NCBI GenBank assembly: GCA_003167015.1
Contig: PMUF01000391.1
Coordinates: 1-8,721, forward strand
DNA: 8,721 nt
From: Chitinophagaceae bacterium
GTDB lineage: Bacteria; Bacteroidota; Bacteroidia; Chitinophagales; Chitinophagaceae
Direction: 5' to 3'
Part shown: positions 1-5,331 of the stretch, in pieces
How the letters are laid out: every line of letters begins with the position of its first letter
Numbering within the stretch: the first letter of the stretch is position 1
The notes under the pieces: model-generated
Database searches by the model: none
What the model saw: the letters and a program-made list of their open reading frames with translations, nothing else
What the model was told of the DNA's origin: nothing
Position numbers and translations under genes: made by a program

Positions 1-150
1 CAGGACAAGGTATACGACGCCATCCAGCATCTTGCTGTTGTCAGGATGTACGATTTTATTTTGGATAAAAGTGAAGGAATTACTGTTATATTTGCCGACC
101 CAAAATTGGACAAAAGCGAGGATGTGATAAAATCCCTGGGTATCAAATAA
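1..150 (+). CDS. OmpH/Skp-family periplasmic chaperone, C-terminal end (partial)
   Basis: This is the last 49 codons of a gene that begins before the window, open in frame 1 and ending at TAA 148-150. The tail has the usual end of Bacteroidota OmpH/Skp proteins: a helix that would close the coiled coil, a short beta segment around ITVIFADP, then DKSEDVIKSLGIK. The family forms trimeric, tentacle-like chaperones that hold unfolded outer-membrane proteins in the periplasm on their way to BamA. The next gene encodes a second member of the family. Such pairs commonly sit between bamA and murI in Bacteroidota, which supports the call. The N-terminus and signal peptide lie outside the window. The stop codon is covered by a 17-bp tandem duplication. 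Confidence 0.8.
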   Translation, partial: QDKVYDAIQHLAVVRMYDFILDKSEGITVIFADPKLDKSEDVIKSLGIK

Positions 151-172
151 AATTAGGTATTAAATAAAATTG
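139..172 (+). repeat. 17-bp tandem duplication across the ompH stop codon
   Basis: GGTATCAAATAAAATT at 139-154 is repeated as GGTATTAAATAAAATT at 156-171, with one mismatch and a 17-nt period. The first copy encodes the last residues and stop of the upstream OmpH-like gene. The second repeats the same bases, including the TAA, just after it. It looks like a small slippage duplication and no function is apparent. Confidence 0.7.
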
Positions 173-195
173 CTATACCGACCTAAAAACACCAT

Positions 196-217
196 AAGCC
201 GGGATCAGCCTGGTTTT
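196..217 (+). terminator. Weak candidate intrinsic terminator after the first ompH gene
   Basis: AAGCCGGG (196-203) can pair with CCTGGTTT (209-216) around the loop ATCAG. This gives about 8 pairs, two of them G-U, running into a short T/A stretch. The stem is weak and the T-run short, so it may only attenuate transcription between the two OmpH genes. The gap from 151 to 305 holds no other feature I can support; no exact TAnnTTTG lies in it. Confidence 0.3.
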
Positions 218-305
218 AAATCTCATTGTCAAACAACAAAAACAAATAAAAGAACGTGGGGCGATCTTAATCGTTTCATGGTGTCAAAAACAAACATCAA
301 CCAAA

Positions 306-845
306 ATGAAAAAAATTGTTACCGTTCTAGCGGTGGTTATGAGCCTGTTAATGGTAGGCCATTCTGTGAAGGCTCAGAATAAATTTGCTGTTGTCAGTCT
401 CAGTGAGCTGATCCCGCTTATGCCTGAAACCAAGAAGGCGGATACGGCAATGAATGATTACCAGAATGCATTGGCGCAGAGCTATGACGATATGCGCAGG
501 GAATTCTCCGAACAGGACAGCCTGTTGAGTTCCAAGGATACCGCTAAATATACCAAGGCTCAGTTGGAGCTGAAGAGAAAGAATCTCGGTGACCTGTATC
601 AGAAAATGATGACTTTTCAGCAACAGGCTCAGCAGATGGCGCAGCAGAAGAACCAGGAGCTGCTGGCCCCGATCCAGAAGAAGGCTGTGGAGGCCATACA
701 GACTGTTGCCAAGGAAAATGGCTATACCTACGTTTTCGTGAAGGAACAGCTGCTGGTTTATCCCCCTGCTGAAGATATCATTAACCTTGTCAAGAAGAAG
801 TTGGGTATTTCCATCACTGCGACTACTGCCCCCGTCACCAAATAG
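306..845 (+). CDS. OmpH/Skp-family outer-membrane protein chaperone
   Basis: The protein is 179 aa, a normal length for Skp/OmpH. Residues 1-23 form a Sec signal peptide: Lys at 2-3, a hydrophobic core, and a VKA/Q cleavage site after Ala23. The mature N-terminus NKFAVVSLSELIPLMPE matches the usual opening of the OmpH body domain. Residues about 45-135 are rich in Gln, Lys, Glu and Leu and should form the long coiled-coil arms. The C-terminal part (GYTYVFVKEQLLVYPPAEDIINLVKKKLGI) returns to the body domain. By family knowledge it is a periplasmic holdase for outer-membrane proteins. It follows a paralogue by 155 nt and ends 56 nt before a strong terminator, so it closes that transcription unit. 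The ATG at 306 is set by the signal peptide. There is no clear Shine-Dalgarno, as is common in Bacteroidota. Confidence 0.88.
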   Translation: MKKIVTVLAVVMSLLMVGHSVKAQNKFAVVSLSELIPLMPETKKADTAMNDYQNALAQSYDDMRREFSEQDSLLSSKDTAKYTKAQLELKRKNLGDLYQKMMTFQQQAQQMAQQKNQELLAPIQKKAVEAIQTVAKENGYTYVFVKEQLLVYPPAEDIINLVKKKLGISITATTAPVTK

Positions 846-901
846 GGCTTTCGATGCGCTTATAACAACAGCCGCACAACAACAGCCGTTCATATCATTT
901 G

Positions 902-930
902 CGCCAGGATCATGTCCTGGCGTTTTTTTT
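902..930 (+). terminator. Strong Rho-independent terminator between ompH and murI
   Basis: A perfect 8-bp stem, CGCCAGGA (902-909) with TCCTGGCG (915-922), encloses the loop TCATG and is followed by eight consecutive T residues (923-930). It ends the ompH transcription unit and separates it from the murI promoter 22 nt downstream. Confidence 0.93.
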
Positions 931-951
931 ACCCTTCCCGCACCGCTTAAT

Positions 952-959
952 TATCTTTG
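952..959 (+). promoter_or_regulatory. murI promoter, Bacteroidota -7 element
   Basis: TATCTTTG matches the Bacteroidota sigma-A -7 consensus TAnnTTTG. It lies just after the ompH terminator and only 4 nt before the murI ATG at 964. Transcription would start at or within a few bases of the start codon, giving a nearly leaderless mRNA. No good TTTG -33 box is seen; the T-run of the terminator lies roughly there. Confidence 0.7.
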
Positions 960-963
960 CTCC

Positions 964-1794
964 ATGGCTATGGAAAAACGAGGACCTATTGGCGTATTCG
1001 ACAGTGGTTATGGCGGGCTGACCGTATTGAAAGAATTGGTGAACCGGCTGCCCCAATATGATTATACCTATCTCGGGGACAACGCCCGGGCGCCCTATGG
1101 TAACCGGTCATTCGAGACGGTCTACCGGTATACGCTGCAATGCGTGGAATGGCTGTTCGGGGAAGGCTGCCCCCTGGTGATCCTGGCCTGTAATACCGCC
1201 TCGGCCAAGGCGCTTCGCACCATTCAGCAGAACGATCTGCCCAGGATAGCGCCGGATAACCGCGTATTGGGCGTTATTCGGCCAACGACCGAGGTGGTAG
1301 GCAACTATACCCGAACGGGCAACGTAGGTGTATTGGCTACCAGGGGTACCGTCCTGTCGGAATCGTATCCCATCGAGATCGCCAAGTTCTTTCCCGAACT
1401 CCGGGTCTACCAGCAGGCCTGCCCTTTGTGGGTGCCCCTCATCGAAAACAATGAGCATGATAAGCCCGGGGCCGATTACTTTGTCAGGGAGTACATGGAT
1501 CTTCTGCACGATCAATCTCCGGATATCGATACCGTCCTGCTGGCCTGTACCCATTATCCTCTCCTGAAAGACAAGATAGCGCCCTGTCTGCCGCCGGGTA
1601 GCCAGCTTATCTCGCAGGGAGAGATCGTGGCCGCCAGTTTGGCGGACTATTTGCAGCGTCATCCGGAAATGGAAACCCGGTGCAGCAGGAATGGGCAGAT
1701 CCTGTTCTATACGACTGATTCAACGGAGGATTTCAACAGTCACGCCGCCACTTTTTACGGTAGCGGGCTCCAATCGAAGCATGTGCCCTTTTGA
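964..1794 (+). CDS. murI: Glutamate racemase
   Basis: MurI interconverts L- and D-glutamate in the cytoplasm, supplying D-Glu for the peptidoglycan stem peptide. From ATG 964 the protein is 276 aa, typical for the family. The N-terminal GVFDSGYGGLTVLKEL carries the catalytic-site Asp (Asp13). The two catalytic cysteines are Cys76 in ACNTAS and Cys195 in LLACTHYPLL, with His197 beside the second. The reading frame stays open upstream to 787, but that would run through the ompH terminator and the promoter, so it is rejected. ATG 964 or ATG 970 is the start; the promoter sits so close that 970 could be used if transcription starts slightly late. The usual downstream VDSGE-like motif is replaced by ISQGEIVA, a variant I believe is common in Bacteroidota. 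Confidence 0.95.
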   Translation: MAMEKRGPIGVFDSGYGGLTVLKELVNRLPQYDYTYLGDNARAPYGNRSFETVYRYTLQCVEWLFGEGCPLVILACNTASAKALRTIQQNDLPRIAPDNRVLGVIRPTTEVVGNYTRTGNVGVLATRGTVLSESYPIEIAKFFPELRVYQQACPLWVPLIENNEHDKPGADYFVREYMDLLHDQSPDIDTVLLACTHYPLLKDKIAPCLPPGSQLISQGEIVAASLADYLQRHPEMETRCSRNGQILFYTTDSTEDFNSHAATFYGSGLQSKHVPF

Positions 1795-1822
1795 GCCGCC
1801 GTAGGCGGCTCGACCGAAGGTC
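1793..1822 (+). other. Two adjacent hairpins overlapping the murI stop
   Basis: GAGCCGCC (1793-1800) pairs perfectly with GGCGGCTC (1804-1811) around a GTA loop. It is directly followed by GACC (1812-1815) pairing with GGTC (1819-1822) around a GAA loop. The first stem begins inside the murI TGA. There is no T-run, so this is not a standard intrinsic terminator. It could be a 3'-end protecting structure or a processing site. Confidence 0.5.
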
Positions 1823-1836
1823 AGACATCAGATTCT

Positions 1837-1877
1837 TGCATGAAAAGGGCTAAATTTCAAACAGACCTTTTCATGCA
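1837..1877. repeat. Perfect 12-bp inverted repeat upstream of the lipoprotein gene
   Basis: TGCATGAAAAGG (1837-1848) and CCTTTTCATGCA (1866-1877) are exact reverse complements separated by 17 nt. The right arm ends 18 nt before the ATG at 1896. As RNA it would form a stable stem with a 17-nt loop in the leader. As DNA the spacing would suit a dimeric regulator. No T-run follows. I cannot tell which role applies. Confidence 0.6.
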
Positions 1878-1895
1878 CCTCAACTAAACGTAATC

Positions 1896-2399
1896 ATGAA
1901 AACGACGATCGTTTACACTATTCTTGTCCTCACCGCCGCCACCCTGTTTTCGTGCCGGAAGGAGTACAGCGTCGAGAATGGGAATGGCCTGCCTGCCGAC
2001 TTTACGGCACAGATCAACGGAGTCACCTGGGATGCCGCGGACAGCACCCAATTTGCCACCTTCATACAGGGAACGATCACGATCGTGGGCACGAGCCAGG
2101 ATGGGCGGCAGCTGATCATTTCACTCAATGACACGGTGATCGGCACCTATATATTGAACCAGCAATCGACGTCCGTGGCCACTTTTTTAAATGTGGATTC
2201 CACCGGCATATATGATTATGCCACCAACCTTGGCAGCGATACGTCCCAGGCCGGCGGCACCGTCAATGTCATGTCGATCGACCCCGTCGGGAAAACCCTC
2301 TCCGGCATCTTTTCATTTAAAGCCTACCGGACGCTGGATGGCACCCAGGAGGTCTTTACATCCGGGGTATTCTACAAGATCCCCTATATTGATTTGTGA
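1896..2399 (+). CDS. DUF6252-like lipoprotein
   Basis: The protein is 167 aa. It opens with a lipoprotein signal peptide: Lys2, a hydrophobic stretch at 4-18, and lipobox LFSC with Cys20 as the lipidated residue. The mature part resembles the Bacteroidota DUF6252 pattern: an early INGVTWDA segment, alternating strands with ITIVGTSQDGRQLIISL, a GTYIL turn, and a closing block of the type GKTLSGIFSFKAYR followed by EVFTSGVF. It should be an all-beta protein anchored to a membrane and facing the periplasm or cell surface. Function is unknown. It stands alone between murI and rpmH. No exact TAnnTTTG promoter lies upstream, but a 12-bp inverted repeat does. The family name comes from pattern recognition, not a search. 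Confidence 0.8.
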   Translation: MKTTIVYTILVLTAATLFSCRKEYSVENGNGLPADFTAQINGVTWDAADSTQFATFIQGTITIVGTSQDGRQLIISLNDTVIGTYILNQQSTSVATFLNVDSTGIYDYATNLGSDTSQAGGTVNVMSIDPVGKTLSGIFSFKAYRTLDGTQEVFTSGVFYKIPYIDL

Positions 2400-2514
2400 C
2401 TTTCCGGGCGACCCCTGGTGCGGCGGCGACCCTGATAGGACCAATAATGGCTACTTTTCGGGTTATTATGGCCAATAAGAGGGAATTTTTTATGGCTGGT
2501 TAGCCGATTTTTCC

Positions 2515-2522
2515 TACATTTG
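2515..2522 (+). promoter_or_regulatory. rpmH operon promoter, -7 element
   Basis: TACATTTG matches TAnnTTTG and sits 75 nt before the rpmH ATG. There is no clear TTTG -33 box, though a T-run (2486-2491) lies slightly further upstream. The expected transcription start near 2529 places a leader hairpin at the very 5' end of the mRNA. The rest of 2400-2514 holds only imperfect AT-rich repeats. Confidence 0.68.
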
Positions 2523-2532
2523 CATCCCTTTT

Positions 2533-2563
2533 CACCGGCGCGGACGATCTGCGCCCCATGGTG
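2533..2563 (+). promoter_or_regulatory. Leader hairpin upstream of rpmH
   Basis: GGCGCGGA (2537-2544) pairs with TCTGCGCC (2548-2555) around a CGA loop, with one G-U pair. CACC (2533-2536) pairs with GGTG (2560-2563) outside it, across a CCAT bulge. The stem would form at the 5' end of the rpmH-rnpA-yidD mRNA. It may stabilise the transcript or take part in regulation; the latter is inference. Confidence 0.5.
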
Positions 2564-2596
2564 TTGACCAAGGATTAAACGTAAAAAAATTTCAAC

Positions 2597-2752
2597 ATGA
2601 AACGTACATTTCAACCACATAGACGTCGCCGCAAGAGCGTTCACGGTTTCCGCGAGCGGATGCAAACCGCCAACGGTCGTAAAGTCCTGGCCAGCCGTCG
2701 TAAAAAGGGTCGTAAGAAACTGACTGTTTCTGACGAATCGAAACTGAAGTAG
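2597..2752 (+). CDS. rpmH: 50S ribosomal protein L34
   Basis: The protein is 51 aa and very basic. It opens with MKRTFQPHRRRRKSVHGFRERM and continues TANGRKVLASRRKKGRKKLTVS, which is the L34 signature. L34 is a small rRNA-binding protein of the large ribosomal subunit. The Bacteroidota form often has a short extra C-terminal tail, here VSDESKLK. The ATG follows an A-rich leader with no Shine-Dalgarno, as expected in the phylum. The gene is first in the conserved rpmH-rnpA-yidD block. It ends with a single TAG, and rnpA continues in the same reading frame directly after that stop. Confidence 0.97.
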   Translation: MKRTFQPHRRRRKSVHGFRERMQTANGRKVLASRRKKGRKKLTVSDESKLK

Positions 2753-2764
2753 ACCTCTCCTGCT

Positions 2765-3151
2765 ATCTCCCGACAATTTACCTGGACAAAAAAGGAAAAA
2801 CTCAAGAGCCGCAAGCTGATCGAACGGGTTTTCCGGGAAGGAAGGAGCTTTTCCCTCTTTCCGTTCAAGGTTTGTTTTCTGCTGCAGCCCAGCACGGCAG
2901 CATCATCATTGCAGGCGGGTTTCGGGGCCGGTAGCCGTCATTTCAAAAAGGCCGTCGATCGCAACCGCATCAAACGACTCAGCCGCGAGGCCTACAGGCT
3001 CCAAAAAATTCCATTACTTCAACAACTGGAAGAAAAGAGGCTTTCGCTGGCCGTATTTTTCATTTACACGGGCAAGGAGCTGCCTGACTACGCCACCGTA
3101 TCCGACAAGATAGGCGTAGCTTTACAGAAATTAATAAGGGAAATAAAATGA
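2765..3151 (+). CDS. rnpA: Ribonuclease P protein component, apparent ATC start
   Basis: RnpA binds the RNase P RNA and helps mature tRNA 5' ends. From the ATC at 2765 the protein would be 128 aa, normal for the family. The N-terminal part (FTWTKKEKLKSRKLIERVFREGRSF, then FPFKVCFLL) matches the expected opening strands and helix. The RNR signature is present as FKKAVDRNRIKRLSREAYR, followed by a KELPDYATVSDKIGVALQKL helix. In this frame no ATG, GTG or TTG occurs between the rpmH stop and the conserved region. TTG 2909 would remove about 48 residues, including conserved parts. ATC 2765 in GCT-ATC-TCC is the only plausible near-cognate start, and an ATG there would give a normal MSRQFTWTKKEKL opening. 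The gene ends in an ATGA overlap with yidD. Identity is certain; the start is not. Confidence 0.85.
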   Translation: MSRQFTWTKKEKLKSRKLIERVFREGRSFSLFPFKVCFLLQPSTAASSLQAGFGAGSRHFKKAVDRNRIKRLSREAYRLQKIPLLQQLEEKRLSLAVFFIYTGKELPDYATVSDKIGVALQKLIREIK

Positions 3152-3378
3152 GGCAAGTATTGCGCATCCTGGGCCTGCCCCTCATTGCCCTCATCAGGGT
3201 CTATCAATGGGGCATCTCCCCTCTTCTGGGACCCAAGTGCCGCTATACTCCCACCTGTTCTCAGTATGCCGTGGAAGCCCTCAGAAAGCATGGTCTGCTA
3301 AAAGGGTCATGGCTTGCGATCCGGCGTATCGCCCGTTGCCATCCCTGGGGAGGCCACGGGATAGATCCGGTGCCGTGA
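3148..3378 (+). CDS. yidD: Membrane protein insertion efficiency factor YidD
   Basis: The protein is 76 aa and carries the YidD hallmark CRYTPTCSQYAVEAL, then the LLKGSWLAIRRIARCHPWGGHGIDPVP block. The cysteines in PKC, PTC and RCHP are conserved in the family. An N-terminal amphipathic stretch (about residues 3-24, LRILGLPLIALIRVYQWGISPL) should sit at the inner face of the cytoplasmic membrane. By family knowledge it assists YidC-dependent insertion of membrane proteins. Its ATG overlaps the rnpA stop (ATGA), suggesting translational coupling. An AAGGGA-type purine stretch lies about 7 nt upstream. yidC is not adjacent here. Confidence 0.96.
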   Translation: MRQVLRILGLPLIALIRVYQWGISPLLGPKCRYTPTCSQYAVEALRKHGLLKGSWLAIRRIARCHPWGGHGIDPVP

Positions 3379-3399
3379 GACTACTCCCGCCCCTGCACA

Positions 3400-4020
3400 C
3401 TACTTTTTTGTATCGGGAACCGTGTCGATCTTGGTGGAAGTCATCTTTTGCAAATTGGCGATGATCTCATGCATTTCTTTCATGGTGTAGAATTTATAGA
3501 TAGCAGGTACCGAACCGGCATCGAAACCGCCGGGGACGGTGGTAAAGGGACCGAACACCTTTGCCTGTGTCTCCGTGGTGATCTTAGCTATCTTTCCGGG
3601 TACGATAAAATAATTCTGGTTGGCGTCGCTGACGTTTTGATCGGCCACCAGCTTTTTGAGGCTGTCTAATTTTTGCGTGAGGGCGTCCTGGGTGATCATG
3701 CCTCCGCCTTCCGTGCCTACATGCTGTTTGCTGCCGACGACTGTGTCGGTTTTCAGGTTGAGGATATACAGGCCGTCATCCGATGCAGTGAGGCTCAGTT
3801 TGCCCGATGGAGATTGGACGTCCAGCGTCACCGGGTCGCCGCCGGTAAAATCCAGCTCTTGTTCGTGATGCGGGCTGCCGTCGGAGACGGTGATATGCGT
3901 TTTGGTATTATCGACCTGGATATCGCTGTTGGCATAGACCAGGATCTTTTTTTCATGCCCTTTGCAGGCAGTAAAGGCAATGAGGACCACGAGTACCAGG
4001 ACGGCGGAATTTTTTTGCAT
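3400..4020 (-). CDS. Lipoprotein of unknown function
   Basis: The protein is 206 aa. Residues 1-19 are a lipoprotein signal peptide: Lys3, hydrophobic AVLVLVVLIAF, and lipobox FTAC with Cys19. The mature protein has a beta-rich first half with segments KKILVYAN, THITVSD and GKLSLTASDDGLYILNLKTDTVVG. A linker helix of the form LTQKLDSLKKLVADQ follows, then a second region ending in a helix MKEMHEIIANLQKM. I do not recognise the family. It should be a membrane-anchored envelope protein. It lies 99 nt downstream of the superoxide dismutase on the same strand, but a terminator between them suggests separate transcription. It converges on yidD with a 21-nt gap in which no clear terminator is seen. 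Confidence 0.8.
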   Translation of the reverse strand: MQKNSAVLVLVVLIAFTACKGHEKKILVYANSDIQVDNTKTHITVSDGSPHHEQELDFTGGDPVTLDVQSPSGKLSLTASDDGLYILNLKTDTVVGSKQHVGTEGGGMITQDALTQKLDSLKKLVADQNVSDANQNYFIVPGKIAKITTETQAKVFGPFTTVPGGFDAGSVPAIYKFYTMKEMHEIIANLQKMTSTKIDTVPDTKK

Positions 4021-4055
4021 AGTCAGTGGAGTGTGTTTTGTCGGGTGTGTTTTAC

Positions 4056-4104
4056 AAAAAAAGTAGCCGGCCCCGGAATCGGCATCTTCGGCCCCGGAAC
4101 CGGC
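4056..4104 (-). terminator. Intrinsic terminator after the superoxide dismutase gene
   Basis: On the minus strand a 13-pair stem, including four to five G-U pairs, forms between GCCGGTTCCGGGG (+ strand 4104-4092) and TTCCGGGGCCGGC (4078-4066). TAC and seven T residues (4062-4056) follow. It lies 16 nt past the dismutase stop. The two arms come from the two copies of a tandem duplication. Confidence 0.72.
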
Positions 4105-4110
4105 ACCTTC
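4069..4110. repeat. Two tandem 21-bp copies forming the sod terminator
   Basis: Positions 4069-4089 and 4090-4110 are adjacent 21-bp copies that begin GGCCCCGGAA and end CTTC. They differ at two positions (T/C at 4079 versus 4100 and at 4085 versus 4106). Because the unit contains self-complementary CCGG blocks, the duplication creates the long stem of the terminator. Confidence 0.85.
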
Positions 4111-4119
4111 TCCAAAAAA

Positions 4120-4728
4120 TTATTTTGAAGCTTTGGAATAATGTTCGGCTACTTTGTTCCAGTTCACCACTTTCCAGAAAGCGCCCAGGTAATCCGCCCG
4201 TTTGTTCTGGTATTTCAGGTAATACGCATGTTCCCATACGTCCACACCCAGCAGAGGCGTCCCTTTAACTTCGGCTACATCCATCAGTGGGTTGTCCTGG
4301 TTGGGTGTACTGCTGATCTCCAGCTTGCCGTCCTTGCTGATGAGCCACGCCCAGCCGCTGCCGAACCGGGAGATACCTGCGGCATTGAGTTTTTCCTTGA
4401 AGGCGTCGAAGCTGCCGAAGGTTGCGTTGATATCGTCGGCCAGTTTTCCGGTCGGCGTACCGCCGGCATTGGGAGCAAGGATCTCCCAGAAAAAGCTATG
4501 ATTCCAATGGCCGCCGGCATTGTTGCGGACGGCGGGGCTGATCGTGCCCGCTTTCGCTACCAGTTCTTCCAGGGATTTGCCTTCGTTAGGCGTACCGGCA
4601 ATCGCCTTATTTAAATTGTCGATGTAAGCCTGGTGATGCTTATCATGATGTATCTGCATGGTTGTCGCGTCGATGTGCGGTTCCAATGCATCGAATGCAT
4701 ACGGCAACGCAGGGAGTGTAAATGCCAT
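4120..4728 (-). CDS. sodA: Superoxide dismutase, Fe/Mn family, Mn-type
   Basis: The enzyme converts superoxide to oxygen and hydrogen peroxide, most likely in the cytoplasm since no signal peptide is visible. It is 202 aa, a standard length. Metal ligands are His27 (QIHHDKHH), His77 (GGHWNHSFFW), Asp163 and His167 (DVWEHAYY). The second-shell pattern favours manganese: GGHWNH in place of the Fe-type AAQ, and Gln144 in STPNQDNPLM. The family includes cambialistic enzymes, so the metal is a prediction. It is preceded by a very good Bacteroidota promoter and followed by a terminator, so it is probably a single-gene unit. ATG 4728 gives the usual MAFTLPALPYAFDALEPHID opening. Confidence 0.96.
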   Translation of the reverse strand: MAFTLPALPYAFDALEPHIDATTMQIHHDKHHQAYIDNLNKAIAGTPNEGKSLEELVAKAGTISPAVRNNAGGHWNHSFFWEILAPNAGGTPTGKLADDINATFGSFDAFKEKLNAAGISRFGSGWAWLISKDGKLEISSTPNQDNPLMDVAEVKGTPLLGVDVWEHAYYLKYQNKRADYLGAFWKVVNWNKVAEHYSKASK

Positions 4729-4790
4729 AACTAATGTTTTAGATGATATTAAAAATATTTTTTACGTCAATGCCTGAAAGGAAGGGACGA

Positions 4791-4822
4791 CAAACCTACG
4801 CAAAAATGGGAAACCGGCAAAA
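4791..4822 (-). promoter_or_regulatory. sod promoter with -33 and -7 elements
   Basis: Read on the minus strand, TTTTG (4822-4818), a 19-nt spacer and TAGGTTTG (4798-4791) match the Bacteroidota consensus TTTG-N19-TAnnTTTG. The expected transcription start lies about 55 nt before the ATG at 4728. The leader is AT-rich and shows no clear operator. Confidence 0.82.
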
Positions 4823-4881
4823 GAATGGACGTTACCGTTTGGATCGGCGCCGGGAGTGCCATCGAGCATTGGAGCCGGCTG

Positions 4882-5331
4882 CTAACGTTTGGCCCGGAAG
4901 AAATTCTGCATCAGCGCCGCGCAATCCTTCGCCAGTAGGCCCTTTTCCAGGATCGTTTTCGGATGAAAAGGCCAGCCGGGAAGGGGGGAGACCGGCGTTC
5001 CCCGCCGGTAGCCGTTCTTTTCGTCATCCGCGCCATAGACTATGCGGCCGATCTTGCTCCAGTACAGTGCGCCGGCGCACATCAGGCAGGGTTCGATGGT
5101 GACGAAGAGGGTGGCTTCGGGCAGGTATTTGCTGCCCAAATGATTGAAGGCCGAGGTCAGGGCGATGATCTCGGCATGGGCGGTGCTGTCTTTGAGCCGT
5201 TCGGTCTGGTTGTGGCCGCGGGCAATGATGTGGTCGTTCATGACGATGACCGCGCCGATGGGGACTTCGTCTTCTTCGAAGGCTTCCATTGCTTCCTTGA
5301 GAGCTTGCTGCATGAAGTGTTCGTCAGTCAT
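4882..5331 (-). CDS. tadA: tRNA-specific adenosine deaminase
   Basis: TadA deaminates A34 to inosine in the anticodon of tRNA-Arg(ACG), allowing one tRNA to read several codons. The protein is 149 aa, typical. Zinc and catalytic residues are visible: His52 and Glu54 in TAHAEI, and Cys82 and Cys85 in EPCLMCAGAL. The N-terminal helix and DEVPIGAVIV strand fit the cytidine/deoxycytidylate deaminase fold, and YGADDEKNGYRRG is the tRNA-binding side loop region. The ATG overlaps the stop of the upstream retropepsin-like frame (ATGA). Its own promoter lies within that gene's 3' end, so expression should not depend on the broken neighbour. Confidence 0.95.
   Translation of the reverse strand: MTDEHFMQQALKEAMEAFEEDEVPIGAVIVMNDHIIARGHNQTERLKDSTAHAEIIALTSAFNHLGSKYLPEATLFVTIEPCLMCAGALYWSKIGRIVYGADDEKNGYRRGTPVSPLPGWPFHPKTILEKGLLAKDCAALMQNFFRAKR

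Noticed and set aside
170..382. 70-codon plus-strand open frame before the second ompH gene
   Set aside because: It overlaps the well-supported ompH start in another frame, has no family features, and runs through intergenic sequence.
348..893. 181-codon minus-strand open frame opposite ompH
   Set aside because: It is antisense to the coiled-coil gene; its Leu/Gln-rich composition is the mirror of the OmpH codons.
787..963. N-terminal extension of murI
   Set aside because: It would include the ompH 3' end, a strong terminator and the murI promoter; the protein family starts at about 964.
2425..2478. Imperfect hairpin with CCAATAAT and ATTATGG arms after the DUF6252-like gene
   Set aside because: The pairing needs a bulge and a long loop and has no following T-run, so it is too weak to call a terminator.
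2384..2895. Minus-strand open frames opposite rpmH and rnpA
   Set aside because: They are shadows of the highly conserved rpmH and rnpA frames and show no domain of their own.
2909..3151. Short rnpA starting at TTG 2909
   Set aside because: It drops about 48 residues that match the conserved RnpA N-terminus, which is intact upstream in the same frame.
4052..4237. Arg-rich 61-codon minus-strand frame over the sod 3' end
   Set aside because: Its repeated RGRRCRFRG tail is only the tandem terminator duplication read in frame.
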